The translations under genes and the position numbers were made by a program. This document shows, piece after piece, positions 1 to 10,368 of a stretch of DNA of 64,000 nt. Under the pieces are notes generated by a model, which saw only the letters and a list, made by a program, of their open reading frames with translations, had not been told where the DNA came from and did no database searches. Source of the DNA: Armigeres subalbatus (taxonomy: Eukaryota; Arthropoda; Insecta; Diptera; Culicidae); the NCBI RefSeq assembly GCF_024139115.2, contig NC_085140.1:154530452-154594451 (forward strand), read 5' to 3'. The stretch's first letter is position 1, and each line of letters begins with the position of its first letter.

Positions 1-783
1 TCTGCTGAGGCGGAGACCTCGTCAAACCACTTGTGACGAACGGATTCGACACACTTGCTCCTTCGTTGAGTTCTAAATTGTTCTTCATGTTGAAAGGGTC
101 CCCCCTCCGGATCGTTATCTCTGCCCGTTGTAGATAGTCGCCTATAATGATCCCATGGGTACCTATGCAAGCAGTGAGGTGCAATGGTTAAAACAGGTGC
201 TTTAAGGCGCCGTGTTCAGAGCCGGATCGACGTAGATCAGGAATGTTACATCTGAACGTACTACCCACCAGGATTGGTGGCGAGTTTTGAGCGTTTCCTG
301 AGGCCTGCCAGGTTGTTTATCGGGACGGAGGCAGTCGCACCATTAGCCTACTCGCCGTTTCAAGGAGGTGTCACCTTTCCTTACTCAGGGAACAGAATAG
401 CACGACCGTCAGCTCATTGTCGTTTTAACCAAACCATAAACCATAAACCATTACTTATCCAATGTCGTTCGCCATTGCCATTTTGCCGTAATCAGAATCT
501 CACTGACATCGATCCTGATGTGCCGGTGGGCACTCCTGTTTGTCTTGGGCTGAAGTGCTTTGGAAGCGGCACGGGTCGCTTGTACGGAGCTACTTATAGA
601 CTTGTGGTTTTTTTGTAGAGATTCAACAGAGCCCACTGTTGAACCTCCGCCACGTCCCCTAGGCAGATTCCGCTTGGGCTGACTGGGAACCAGTAAACTG
701 GTTCCAGGGCCCGGTCATCTCCCGAAGGAAACGCCGACTGGTGGTTTTCCATTGGCGCCCAGGAACAAGTCCCGAGCTCCCAC

Positions 784-786
<3 letters not shown>
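1..786. other. Unrecognised region, possibly transposon leader
   Basis: No protein family is recognisable here. The longest open frame (274-618, 114 codons) has no motif I know. Base composition is close to balanced, unlike the AT-rich spacer elsewhere in the window, which would fit the 5' leader of a non-LTR retrotransposon, but no reverse transcriptase or endonuclease follows. It ends where the (GT)n run and satellite begin. Confidence 0.3.

Positions 787-848
<62 letters not shown>
787..848. repeat. (TG)n microsatellite
   Basis: About 60 bp of almost pure TG dinucleotide. It sits at the left edge of the 167-bp satellite and is followed by the same junction (tgcgcaaaactactcaa) that follows the GT runs at 2134-2160 and 2944-2996, so it is part of the repeat's own structure and not an independent microsatellite. 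Confidence 0.95.
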
Positions 849-851
<3 letters not shown>

Positions 852-2007
852 AAAACTACTCAACAAAATGTCACTCATTTTTCGGGCACTTATCCTTAAC
901 CAATTTGCTCGCAACAAGTTGCATTTCGACGCAGAATCCTGTCCCATTGTTTCCTATTTGAAATTGGCCAGATCGGACTATGGTATCAAAAGTTATGGCC
1001 AAAATACAAAATCCTACGAAAAAATCGCGTAAAAAATGTCACTCATTTTTCGGGCACTTATTCTCAACCGATTTGCTCGCAACAAATTGCATTCGACGCA
1101 GAATCCTGTCCCATTGTTTCCTATTTGAAATTGGCCAGATCGAACCATGGGATCAAAAGTTATGGCCAAAATACAAAATCCTACGAAAAAATCGCGTAAA
1201 AAATGTCACTCATTTTTCGGGCACTTATCCTCAACCGATTTGCTCGCCTCAAGTTGCATTCGACGCAGAATCCTGTCCCACGATCTCCTTTTTTAAATTG
1301 GCCAGATCGAACTATGGGATCGAAAGTTATGGCCAAAATACAAAATCATACGAAAAAATCGCGTAAAAAATGTCACTCATTTTTCGGGCACTTATCCTCA
1401 ACCGATTTGCTCGCAACAAATTGCATTCGACGCAAAATCCTGTCCCATTGTTTCCTATTTGAAATTGGCTAGATCGGACTATGGGATCAGGAATTATGGC
1501 CAAAATACAAAATCCTACGAAAAAATCGCGTAAAAAATGTCACTCATTTTTCGGGCACTTACTCTCAACCGATTTGCTCGCAACAAATTGCATTCGACGC
1601 ACAATCCTGTTCCATTGTTTCCTATTTGAAATTGGCCAGATCGAACTATGGGATCAAAAGTTATAGCCAAAATACAAAATCCTACGAAAAAATCGCGTAA
1701 AAAATGTCACTCATTTTTCGGGCACTTATCCTCAACCGATTTGCTCGCAACAAGTTGCATTCGACGCAGAATCCTGTCCCATTGTTTCCTATTTGAAATT
1801 GGCTAGATCGGACTATGGGATCAGGAGTTATGGCCAAAATACAAATTCATACAAAAAAATCGCGTAAAAAATGTCACTCATTTTTCGGGCACTTATCCTC
1901 AACCGATTTGCTCGCAACAAGTTGCATTCGACGCAGAATCCTGTCCCGTTGTTTCCTATTGAAAATTGGCCATATCGGACTATGGGATCGAAAATTATAC
2001 CATTTTT

Positions 2008-2160
2008 GCCTTTCTCGTATACTAAGTATACGGTAAAGGCTATATGATCGCTCCAAAAACAAACTTTTTATAGAAGGCCCGGAGACCCATAGTGTTATAT
2101 ACCAATCGACTCAGTTCGACGAATTGAGGTGATGTCTGTGTGTATGTGTGTGTGTGTGTG
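2008..2160 (+). repeat. Satellite linker module, copy 1
   Basis: An imperfect palindrome (gcctttctcgtatac, 4-bp centre, then its near-complement ending aaaggc) is followed by ctatatgatcgctcc, a block ending gacgaattgaggtgatgtctg, and a short GT run. The module separates two blocks of 167-bp monomers. Confidence 0.85.
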
Positions 2161-2817
2161 CGCAAAACTACTCAACAAAATGTCACTCATTTTTCGGGCA
2201 CTTATCCTTAACCGATTTGCTCGCAACAAGTTGCATTCGACGCAAAATCCTGTCCCATTGTTTCCTATTTGAAATTGGCCAGATCGGACTATGGGATCAA
2301 AAGTTATGGTCAAAACACAAAATCATACGAAAAAATCGCGTGAAAAATGTCACTCATTTTTCGGGCACTTATCCTTAATCGATTTGCTCGCAACAAATTG
2401 CATTCGACGCAGAATCCTGTCCCATTGTTTCCTATTTGAAATTGGCTAGATCGGACTATGGGATCAGGAGTTATGGCCAAAATACAAATTCATACGAAAA
2501 AATCATGTAAAAAATGTCACTTATTTTTCGGGCACTTATCCTCAACCGATTTGCTCGCCTCAAGTTGCATTCGACGCAGAATCCTGTCCCACTGTCTCCT
2601 TTTTTAAATTGGCCAGATCGAACTATGGGATCGAAAGTTATGGCCAAAATACAAAATCCTACGAAAAAATCGCGTGAAAAATGTCACTCATTTTTCGGGC
2701 ACTTATCCTCAACCGATTTGCTCACAACAAGTTGCATTCGACGTAGAATCCTGTCCCGTTGTTTCCTATTGAAAATTGGCCATATCGGACTATGGGATCG
2801 AAAATTATACCATTTTT

Positions 2818-2942
2818 GCCTTTCTCGTATACTAAGTATACGGTAAAGGCTATATGATCGCTCCAAAACCAAACTTTTTATAGAAGGCCCGGAGACCCAT
2901 AGTGTTATATACCAATCGACTCAGTTCGACGAATTGAGGTGA

Positions 2943-2997
<55 letters not shown>

Positions 2998-2998
2998 A
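2818..2998 (+). repeat. Satellite linker module, copy 2
   Basis: Near-identical to the module 810 bp upstream, including the palindrome and the gaattgaggtgatgtctg block, but with a GT run of about 50 bp. Together the two copies show duplication of a whole monomer block plus linker. Confidence 0.85.
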
Positions 2999-3986
2999 AA
3001 ACTACTCAAAAAATGTCACTCATTTCTCGGGCACTTATCCTCAACCGATTTGCTCGCAACAAGTTGCATTCGACGCAGAATCCTGTCTCATTGTTTCCTA
3101 TTTGAAATTGGCCAGATCGGACTATGGGATCAAAAGTTATAGCCAAAATACAAAATCATACAAAAAAGTCGCGTAAAAAATGTCACTCATTTTTCGAGCA
3201 CTTATCCTGAACCGATTTGCTCGCAACAAGTTGCATTCGACGCAGAATCCTGTCCCATTGTTTCCTATTTGAAATTGTCCAGATCGGACTATGGGATCAA
3301 ATGTTATGGCCAAAATACAAAATCATACGAAAAAATCGCGTAAAACATGTCACTCATTTTTCGAGCACTTATCCTCAACCGATTTGCTCGCAACAAGTTG
3401 CATTCGACGCAGAATCCTGTCCCATTGTTTCCTATTTGAAATTGGCCAGATCGGACTATGGGATCAAATGTTATGGCCAAAATACAAAATCATACGAAAA
3501 AATCGCGTAAAAAATGTCACTAATTTTTCGAGCACTCAACCGATTTGCTCGCAACAAGTTGCATTCGACGCAGAATCCTATCCCATTGTTTCCTATTTGA
3601 AATTGGTCTGATCGAACTATGGGATCAAAAGTTATGGTCAAAATACAAAATCATACGAAAAAATCGCGAAAAAAATGTCACTCATTTATCGAGCACTTAT
3701 CCTCGACCGATTTGCTCACAACAAGTTGCATTCGACGCAGAATCCTGTCCCATTGTTTCCTATTTGAAATTGGCCAGATCGAACTATGGGACCAAAAGTT
3801 ATGGTCAAAATACAAATTTATACGTAAAAATCGCGTAAAAAATGTCACTCATTTTTCGGGCACTTATCCTCAACCGATTTGCTCGCAACAAATTGCATTC
3901 GACGCAGAATCCTTTCCCATTGTTTCCTATTGAAAATTGGCCAGGTCGGACTATGGGATCGGAAATTATAGTCAAAATGCCTTTTT

Positions 3987-4170
3987 GCCTTTCTCGTATA
4001 CTAAGTATACGTAAAGGCTATATGTTCACTCCAAAAACAAACTTTTTATAGAAGGCTCGGAGACTCATAGTGTTATATACCAATCGACTCAGCTCGACGA
4101 ATTGAGGTGATGTCTGTGTGTGTGCGTGTGTGTGTGTGTGTGTATGTGTGTGTGTATGTGCGCACCAAAA
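3987..4170 (+). repeat. Satellite linker module, copy 3
   Basis: Same palindrome and following block, slightly diverged (one base lost in the palindrome's right arm). The GT run is interrupted by CG and TA steps. The monomers that follow are of a more divergent type (cacttaccctaaacggattccctc). Confidence 0.8.
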
Positions 4171-4669
4171 GAGCAAAAAGTTTAGCTCACTTTTTTTTGC
4201 ACTTACCCTCAACCAATTTACTCGCAGACAGGTTGCATTCGTCGCAGTATACTGCCCCATTGTTTCCTATTGAAAATTGGCCGGATCGGACTATGGGCTT
4301 GGAAGTTATGGCCAAAATACTTTTCCTCATAAAAAAGCGCGTAAAAAAGTCTAGCTCACTTTTAATGCACTTACCCTAAACGGATTCCCTCACAACAGGC
4401 TGCATTCGACGCAGTATCTTACTCCATTGTTTCCTATTGAAAATTGGACGGATCGGACAATGGGTTTGGTAGTTATGGCCAAAATACTTTTTCTCATAAA
4501 AAAGCGCGTAAAAAAGTCTAGCTCATTTTTAATGCACTTACCCTGAACGGATTCCCTCACAACAGGCTGCATTCGACGCAGTATACTGCCCCATTGTTTC
4601 CTATTGAAAATTGGATGGATCGGACAATAGGCTTGGTAGTTATGGCCAAAATACTATTTTTTACCGCAC

Positions 4670-4716
4670 GAGAAAGGCATCATCACCGCTAGGTGGATTA
4701 ATCTGGGTTTTTTAAT
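4670..4716 (+). repeat. Terminal motif of dispersed element (copy 1)
   Basis: The stretch gagaaaggcatcatcaccgc followed by taggtggattaatctgggtt occurs here and again at 5986-6030. It probably marks one end of the satellite-bearing element; gagaaaggc is also the arm of the linker palindrome. Confidence 0.6.
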
Positions 4717-5023
4717 AGAAAAATCACAAAAAAATGTCACCTATTTTTCGGACACCTAAAACCTTGATCGATTTACACGCAACAAGTTGCATTCGACGCA
4801 GATTCCTGTCCCATTGTTTCCTATTGAAAACTGGCCAGTTATGGCTAAAATGAAAACTTTTACGAAAAAATCGCGTAAAGAATGTCACTCATTTTTAGGC
4901 ATTTATCTTCAGATTATTTGCTCGCAACAAGTTGCATTCGACGCATAATCCTGTCCCAATGTCCTATTGAACATTGGCCAGATCGAAATATGGGATCGGA
5001 AGTTATGGCCGAAACACCATTTT

Positions 5024-5185
5024 TGCCTTTTGTCTACAAAGTATACGAAAAGGCTATATGTTCGCTCCAAAACCAAACTTTTACAGAAGACCTGGAGACC
5101 CATAGTGTTATATACCAATCGACTCAGCTCGATGAACTGAGATGATGTCTCTGTGTGTGTATGCATGTGTGTGCGGTGCGCGCAC
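5024..5185 (+). repeat. Satellite linker module, copy 4 (degenerate)
   Basis: The palindrome is decayed (gccttttgtctacaaagtatacg) but the cccatagtgttatataccaa and gatgatgtctctgtgtgtg blocks remain, so the linker is recognisable. Confidence 0.7.
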
Positions 5186-5816
5186 CAAAAGTGCGAAAAG
5201 TTTAGCTCACTTTTTTGGTACTTATCCTCAACCGATTTACTTGCAACAAATTCCTTTCGACGCGGGATCCTGTCGTATTGTTTTCTATTGAAAATTTGGA
5301 AGATCGGACTATGGGCACAAAAATTATGGCCAAAATGCTTTATGTTATAAAAAAGCGCGTAAAAAAGTCTAGATCATGTTTAATGCACTTACTCTCAATC
5401 GATTGATGGACGCGGAATCCTATTCTATTATTTTCTATTGAAAATTGGCCAGCTTGGACTATTACGTTAGAAATTATGGCCTAAATACTTTTTGCCTTTC
5501 TTGTGCTACAAGGTTGTACCGAAAGGCTATAATTTCTCTCCGAAAACGAACTATCGGATGCTTCCACACTGATACACTTCCCTCCCTCTTCATACGGGAG
5601 TTTGGCAGAAGGACGGTCATGAGATTTATATCATAACAAATATTGCCTTCCGCTCGCTTGATGGGAATGACATTTTCGTTTTCTTTTAGTATAGTCAGAG
5701 CTTCAGTTTAACAAACATCCAAACATCCTTAAAATATATAACTGGGTAACATAAAACAGGGGTATGTACATCAAAAAGATTGGAAAAGGAAAAAAATTGT
5801 AGAAATTCTTATTAGC

Positions 5817-5878
5817 ATATTGTAGATCAAGTTGAAAATCGAACCGAGATCTCGCGTTTTCAACTGGATCTACAATAT
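5817..5878. repeat. Short inverted repeat
   Basis: The arm atattgtagatcaagttgaa is answered by its complement (one mismatch) after an 18-bp centre containing gagatctcg. It could form a stem of about 22 bp. No gene is adjacent. Confidence 0.6.
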
Positions 5879-5985
5879 CTTTGCTTGAAATAATCCGATT
5901 TTCATAAAACGGACAAAAAAGTTTTTCTTTTTTACTCCTAGCTACTAGCTCATCTACTTTCAAGCAAACACATTTTACGAAGGTC

Positions 5986-6030
5986 GAGAAAGGCACCATC
6001 ACCGCTAGGTGGATTAATCTGGGTTTTTTA
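5986..6030 (+). repeat. Terminal motif of dispersed element (copy 2)
   Basis: Second copy of the gagaaaggcaccatcaccgc block, which closes the satellite-related region on its right. Sequence to the right of it is unrelated to the satellite. Confidence 0.6.
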
Positions 6031-6063
6031 TTTTATTATGGGACTGATAAAATTTTAATAAAG

Positions 6064-6256
6064 AGCTATGAAACGTCTTTGGTTATGGTGGGGCGTTCTC
6101 TGTAATAATTTCATGACTAGTCACGGGCAATAGATTTGCGACTTTTTGGACTACCAAACAACACAAAGTTTGCATACATTTTGCTGAAAAATAAAAAGTT
6201 ATTTACGAATTGCCTTTGGGAAGAAGGGGGGTTGATGTTATTTCGTCTTACCTTAA
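6064..6256 (+). mobile_element. Fragment of TIR element related to 21912-22720
   Basis: From gagctatgaaacg through gtggggcg, actagtcacgggcaat, ggactaccaaacaacacaaag to tttcgtcttacctta, this matches the right-hand part of the element at 21912-22720. The match ends at that element's right terminal repeat, so this is a 5'-truncated or internally deleted copy. Confidence 0.7.
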
Positions 6257-7740
6257 ATAATGACTTCTGGAATAGGCGCAGTAAACTAGTATACGATCTG
6301 ATTCAACACGTGCCAAGAACAAAGCTTGGATTATGTTATTAAAAACTTATCTACCATCTCTTTGATCAAGTCAGTGTTATCACATTTCAAATGCCATTAA
6401 ATATCAATCTGGATGTATCAATACGGGGCTTTTTGTGCAGAAAATTCTTTCAAGATATGCTTAAATATGTGGGTGTTCTACGACACGTGCTTATGATAGT
6501 CAGTTTTGAATAATTATAATAAATCGCCACCTGGTACCTTGTCTAGAATAACGATACCGTTATCTACGAGACACCGAGCTACTCAAGCGTCCACTCACCG
6601 TTGATATGCGGATCGTAGTCCACATTGCAAACAAAACGATACCACCTTTGAGACATGCGTTCGATATGCATATGAATGGATCGTCAGAATGTTTGCTTGT
6701 TTAGTTCAAATATATGCTGTTTTCTAAAGAGTCCATGACGAACCAAGCCTCCGATCTTTGGAGCAGCACGAAGTTGATCTCACAGTCACATGAAAAAAAA
6801 AATCACATTTGAGAAGAAGCCATACAGACAGTGGGGTTCCGGGAATCTCGGGAACAGGATGTATCTTTACTCAAGCGTCGGGGTAATGCTAGAAGAACCG
6901 GTTCGCAATATAGAATATGTCAATTATTTGTCTGCGAAATATGATATCTATTTCGGTGGGAGAAACTTTTTTGCTGTTGAATACGATAGATCTGTTAATT
7001 TAAATTTGAACTGATAAACTTCAACCATCCACTGCTCAATTTGCTTTAACATAAAAAAATAGTTTTTGATGTTTTCAATTTAAATAGACTATCATTTTTC
7101 CAGTTTTTCATCCTTTGAAACTATTTCTAGAATCTAATTATCATATGCAAATTATTCATCATTTCCATTGTAATAAATTTATCACCACAGCCATCTTTTA
7201 TATTGACATACATAGTTAGTTAGAAAAACAACTATACTCTACCAAACAATACGGAGTATAACAAATTTACCAGTTTTTCAATTATTTTATGATAGAAGGT
7301 GAACTTTGAAAATAACAGTTAAGCCGTTCCTCATTATACATAGGTCAAAATGAAAACTTTTCTGAATATGTCATTTTTGACATTTCGATAAAAAAAACAC
7401 TAAAAATGTTTTCGAGTAAGAGATGAAATACGTATCTGTTGATGCAAGTAATAGAAGTGAATGTAGAGGAAAAATATATATTTGAATTTTTAAATTATAA
7501 TTACTCCTAACAGTATATACTCCATCTACAGGAAACTTTGGGCATTGGAGGTTGAATATAATAAGTTTCATTTAGGATGTTTCGGGGTACACGGGGTACA
7601 TCAGTATTATAAGTAATACATATAATGACTGTCCCATTTTCGCCAAGCGACTTAAATCGGCACGGCAACGAATAGATTTTTCGATCGAGCAATTAGGAGA
7701 ATATGCTGATAGTGGGAAGCTCCCTTATTCCGGTCATCAA
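6257..7740. other. No recognisable feature
   Basis: AT-rich sequence with only short open frames (for example 6790-7014, 74 codons) and no motif I recognise. A direct echo of ctactcaagcgtc occurs at 6581 and 6870 but is too short to interpret. Confidence 0.4.
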
Positions 7741-7746
7741 GCGGAA

Positions 7747-8430
7747 GTGCATCATTCATCAGAATATCCTCTTGATCGGACACCGGGACGCACTCTTGCT
7801 TCCAGCCTTGTGAAAGGTCCCTATCCGCTCATCACAGTCGAGCCAATCCAGCCTGCGATCATCAGCCGTCCCGGCCCTGTGTTTGAGACCGGTGAAGGGA
7901 CCGTCCAACAGCAGTTATCAGGCAAGTACGCTCTCAATACGTTCAGATCATCCTCCGAAAAGTCTCCTGTTTCCAGCCAATGCGCAACAACGTTTCATTC
8001 ATCAGAATGTCCTTTTGATCGGACACCGGGACGCACACTTGCCCCCAGCCTTGTGGAAGATCCTTGTCCGCTCATCACAGTCGAGCCAATCCAGCCTGCG
8101 ATCATCAGCCGTCTCGGCCCTGTTTTCGAGGCCGGTGAAGGGACCTTCCAACAGCGATTATCAGGCAAGTACGCTCTCAATATGTTCAGTTCATCCACCG
8201 AAAAGCCTCCTGTTTCCAGTCAATGTGCAGCGACGTTTCTCTCATCTGAATATTCTCTTGATCCGACACCGGGACGCACTCTTGCCTCCAACCTTGTGGA
8301 AGGTTCCTATCCGCTCATCACAGTCGAGCCAATCCAGCCTGCGATCATCAGCCACGGCCCTGTGTTTGAGGCGAAGGGACCTTCCAACAACGTTCATCTG
8401 GCAAGTTTCCATTCAACGCATTCAGTTCAT
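7747..8430 (+). repeat. 243-bp tandem repeats (2.8 copies)
   Basis: The block gatcggacaccgggacgcac recurs at 7774, 8017 and (one change) 8260, spacing 243 bp. Since 243 is divisible by three, two frames stay open through all copies (7747-8643 and 7883-8437). An 81-residue protein repeat containing PLITVEPIQPAIIS results in one frame. It could be part of ORF1, but tandem units in front of a retrotransposon's endonuclease can also act as promoter monomers; the sequence does not decide. Confidence 0.8.
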
Positions 8431-8440
8431 CTCCTGACAA

Positions 8441-9224
8441 GATTCCTGATTCTAGACAACTCGAGACCACACTTCTTCCGTTTGAAAATGATGCTCCCCA
8501 ACATTCCAGTACTCGTCACTCCCACATCAGCAACGAAAACGGTGGTCTGCACATCTACTATCAGAATGTTCAAGGGCTTCGTACCAAAATCGACGATTTC
8601 TTTTTGGAGGTGTGCGAAGGAGATTACGATATTGTTGTATTAACCGAAACTTGGATCGACGACGCCATACAATCAGCACAGCTTTTTGGACGTCACTACT
8701 CGGTGTTCAGAACTGATCGCAATCCTTTGAATAGCCGTAAAACCCGTGGCGGTGGGGTCGAATCTGTGCAAAAAAAGTTCGTACGCTTGGCATTGCGCAA
8801 TTTCCCTTGACGTGATGGCCAACATTTCACTCCTTATGAAAACCGCTGTCGATTGCTTGGACTGGATACCTTAGATGTTCGACGCCGTGTGACACAGGCC
8901 ATGTTCGTAGCGAAAATCCTGAATGGTGCTTTTGACTCTCCAGCAATACTTAACAGGATGAATTTTAACGCTTCTATGAGTCCGCTGAGGGGGAGGGATT
9001 TCATTCAGCTTGGTACTCGAAACAGACGTTATGGTCAGCATGATCCAGTTCGATATATGTCGTCCAATTTCAACACAGTGTTCCATCTCTTTGATTTTAA
9101 TCTATCGCCAGCTACTCTACAGCGAGTTTTACAGCATACTTTCGTGACACAAATTGACACTACAACCATAGATTACTTAGTTCAGTTTTATTATAGTGAT
9201 GTATTTCTTGTGTATTATAATTGA
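8441..9224 (+). pseudogene. Endonuclease / post-RT fusion remnant of non-LTR ORF2
   Basis: Residues HIYYQNVQGLRTKIDD, then DIVVLTETWIDD, are the first two conserved blocks of the endonuclease/exonuclease/phosphatase fold (QN and ET catalytic positions). After GGG the frame continues as ESVQKKFVRLALRNF, a C-terminal motif of jockey/CR1-type ORF2 proteins, so roughly two thirds of the protein, including all reverse transcriptase motifs, is deleted. A TGA stop lies at 8808 where related copies have tryptophan; the same frame then stays open to 9224. The piece cannot encode an active protein. Confidence 0.75.
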
Positions 9225-9272
9225 TGTGTTATGTGTATGTTTATATAATGATTAGATAACGATATTTTTTAC

Positions 9273-9277
9273 CTCTT
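9273..9277. repeat. Target-site duplication, left (CTCTT)
   Basis: CTCTT directly precedes the left LTR and is repeated at 16122-16126. Five bases is normal for gypsy-class integrases. Confidence 0.9.
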
Positions 9278-9546
9278 TGTGCGGCATGGTTAATGATAAT
9301 CAATGCATACACTGAACAGTGTACAGTGTGCTGAACGGTCACACCTTTTGAATGTACCTTGCACGCTGTCGACATGGCGACAGACCGACACAACGCATCA
9401 CACGCTTACGCGCGAAGTCACATTCGGCAAGCGCCTCTGCAAGCTGCATCATTTTCCGGTAGCATAACAACAGGTAAGTCGCCATTTTATATATAATAAG
9501 TATAAACTCCAAGCGCTGGGTTATTCCTCGTATGCGGAAGTGCACA
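9278..9546 (+). repeat. 5' LTR (269 bp)
   Basis: Starts TG and ends CA. A TATA-rich stretch (ttttatatataataag, about 9484-9499) lies some 50 bp before the LTR end, so the transcribed R-U5 part would be short. A perfect splice-donor consensus, cag|gtaagt, sits at 9471-9479, upstream of the TATA stretch. Confidence 0.95.
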
Positions 9547-9549
9547 TTT

Positions 9550-9568
9550 TGGCGATCCTGCCAGGAGT
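9550..9568 (+). promoter_or_regulatory. Primer-binding site, tRNA-Arg type
   Basis: TGGCGATCCTGCCAGGAGT starts three bases after the LTR. It is complementary to the 3' end, including CCA, of the insect tRNA-Arg(ACG) sequence as I remember it. The elements 412 and mdg1 also prime with tRNA-Arg, so this is consistent with a gypsy-class element. Confidence 0.8.
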
Positions 9569-9692
9569 AATTAAATATTGACTTGATTCCCAAAAGTTAG
9601 AAGGAATAACCCAGACGCTAGCAAATCAGCCCAACAAACGAACTCCATTTTCTTTTTTTCAAATCTGATGATGCAAAACAAAAAAGTTCTTA

Positions 9693-10123
9693 GCGTGACG
9701 GGATGTCCGCATCAACTAATTACCTCAGTGTTAAAAGAAATCAGTCCTTAGCGTGACGGGATGTCCGCATTACCAAATAACCTCGGCGAAACAAAAAGAT
9801 CAGTCTTGGGCGTGACGGGATGTCCGCAAAACTCGCGCTTAGTATGGCGAGGCATGTGGTTTTTACAATTGATCCTTGGCATGTTAGGAAATCTTTTAAA
9901 CAAATGTCCTTAGTACGCCCACAAATGTCCTGGGTGTAACGAAATGTCCATTCAAACAAGCGTGACGGGATGTCCGCGACAACAAAGAGTTGAGCCGTCC
10001 GTATAAAAGTCCACAGCGTAACAAAGTGTCTTTGTGACAAGTCCTAGGCGTGACGGGATGTCCGCATAATTTCAAATGATCTTGATTGTGGAACACAATC
10101 TTTGGCGTGACGGGATGTCCGCA
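9693..10123 (+). repeat. Leader array of a 19-bp motif
   Basis: GCGTGACGGGATGTCCGCA is present exactly or with one terminal change at 9693, 9751, 9810, 9960, 10048 and 10105. Spacings are 58, 59, 150, 88 and 57, close to multiples of 29. Degenerate versions (for example gtgtaacgaaatgtcca near 9934, and near 9838 and 10015) fill intermediate positions. The array lies between the primer site and gag. It recalls the Su(Hw) site cluster in the Drosophila gypsy leader in position and style, though the motif is different. Confidence 0.9.
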
Positions 10124-10368
10124 AAACCTGCTCCAATGTGTAATAAAACCTCCAAGCAAGGTTCTTTGATGTCACTGCCCACTTGATATCCTCTATGTCA
10201 TTATCTTAAAATGTACTAGTTAGACGAAAAAAAAACCCTTGCACCCATTGAAATTATCCTTTAAATACAGACATTCGCCCTGCAATAGGAAACATTATGC
10301 TTGACTAAAGCTCGAGTGCTCGTTAATTGTGTCTATTCCAGATCATATAAGTAATTGTTCCAAACAAC

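Larger units (their letters stand above)
850..5480. repeat. Satellite array with ~167-bp monomer
   Basis: The string atgtcactcatttttcggg recurs at 868, 1036, 1203, 1370 and onward with a spacing of 167-168 bp. Each monomer carries the ordered blocks cttatcctcaaccgatttgctcgcaa, ttgcattcgacgcagaatcc, tgtcccattgtttcctat, and aaattggccagatcggac. Monomers are closely similar up to about 3960, then diverge strongly (4180-4670, 4740-5010, 5190-5480). Higher-order structure is present: blocks of monomers are separated by palindromic and (GT)n linker modules, and the block ending near 2160 is repeated almost exactly 810 bp later. Short open frames through it are accidental. Confidence 0.95.
7747..9250 (+). 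mobile_element. Internally deleted non-LTR retrotransposon (jockey-like)
   Basis: The element has three parts: 243-bp tandem repeats (7747-8430), the N-terminal part of an apurinic-type endonuclease domain (8530-8760), and the C-terminal tail of the reverse-transcriptase ORF (8761-9224). The whole reverse transcriptase domain is missing; the endonuclease runs directly into the post-RT tail in the same frame at about 8757-8762. The LTR element at 9278 was inserted just beyond its 3' end. The same C-terminal domain occurs in other copies at 29365-29904 and 63276-64000, which supports the assignment. The exact clade is uncertain. Confidence 0.75.

Noticed and set aside
790..1032. Open frames encoding Cys-Val or Thr-His repeats
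   Set aside because: They translate the (GT)n/(CA)n tract and satellite monomers.
7883..8437. 184-codon frame overlapping the 243-bp repeats
   Set aside because: Second open frame of the same tandem repeat; at most one can be real and neither has a known domain.
9693..10123. CRISPR-like direct repeats
   Set aside because: Eukaryotic context, inside an LTR element; spacings are irregular and the intervening sequence consists of degenerate repeats, not unique spacers.
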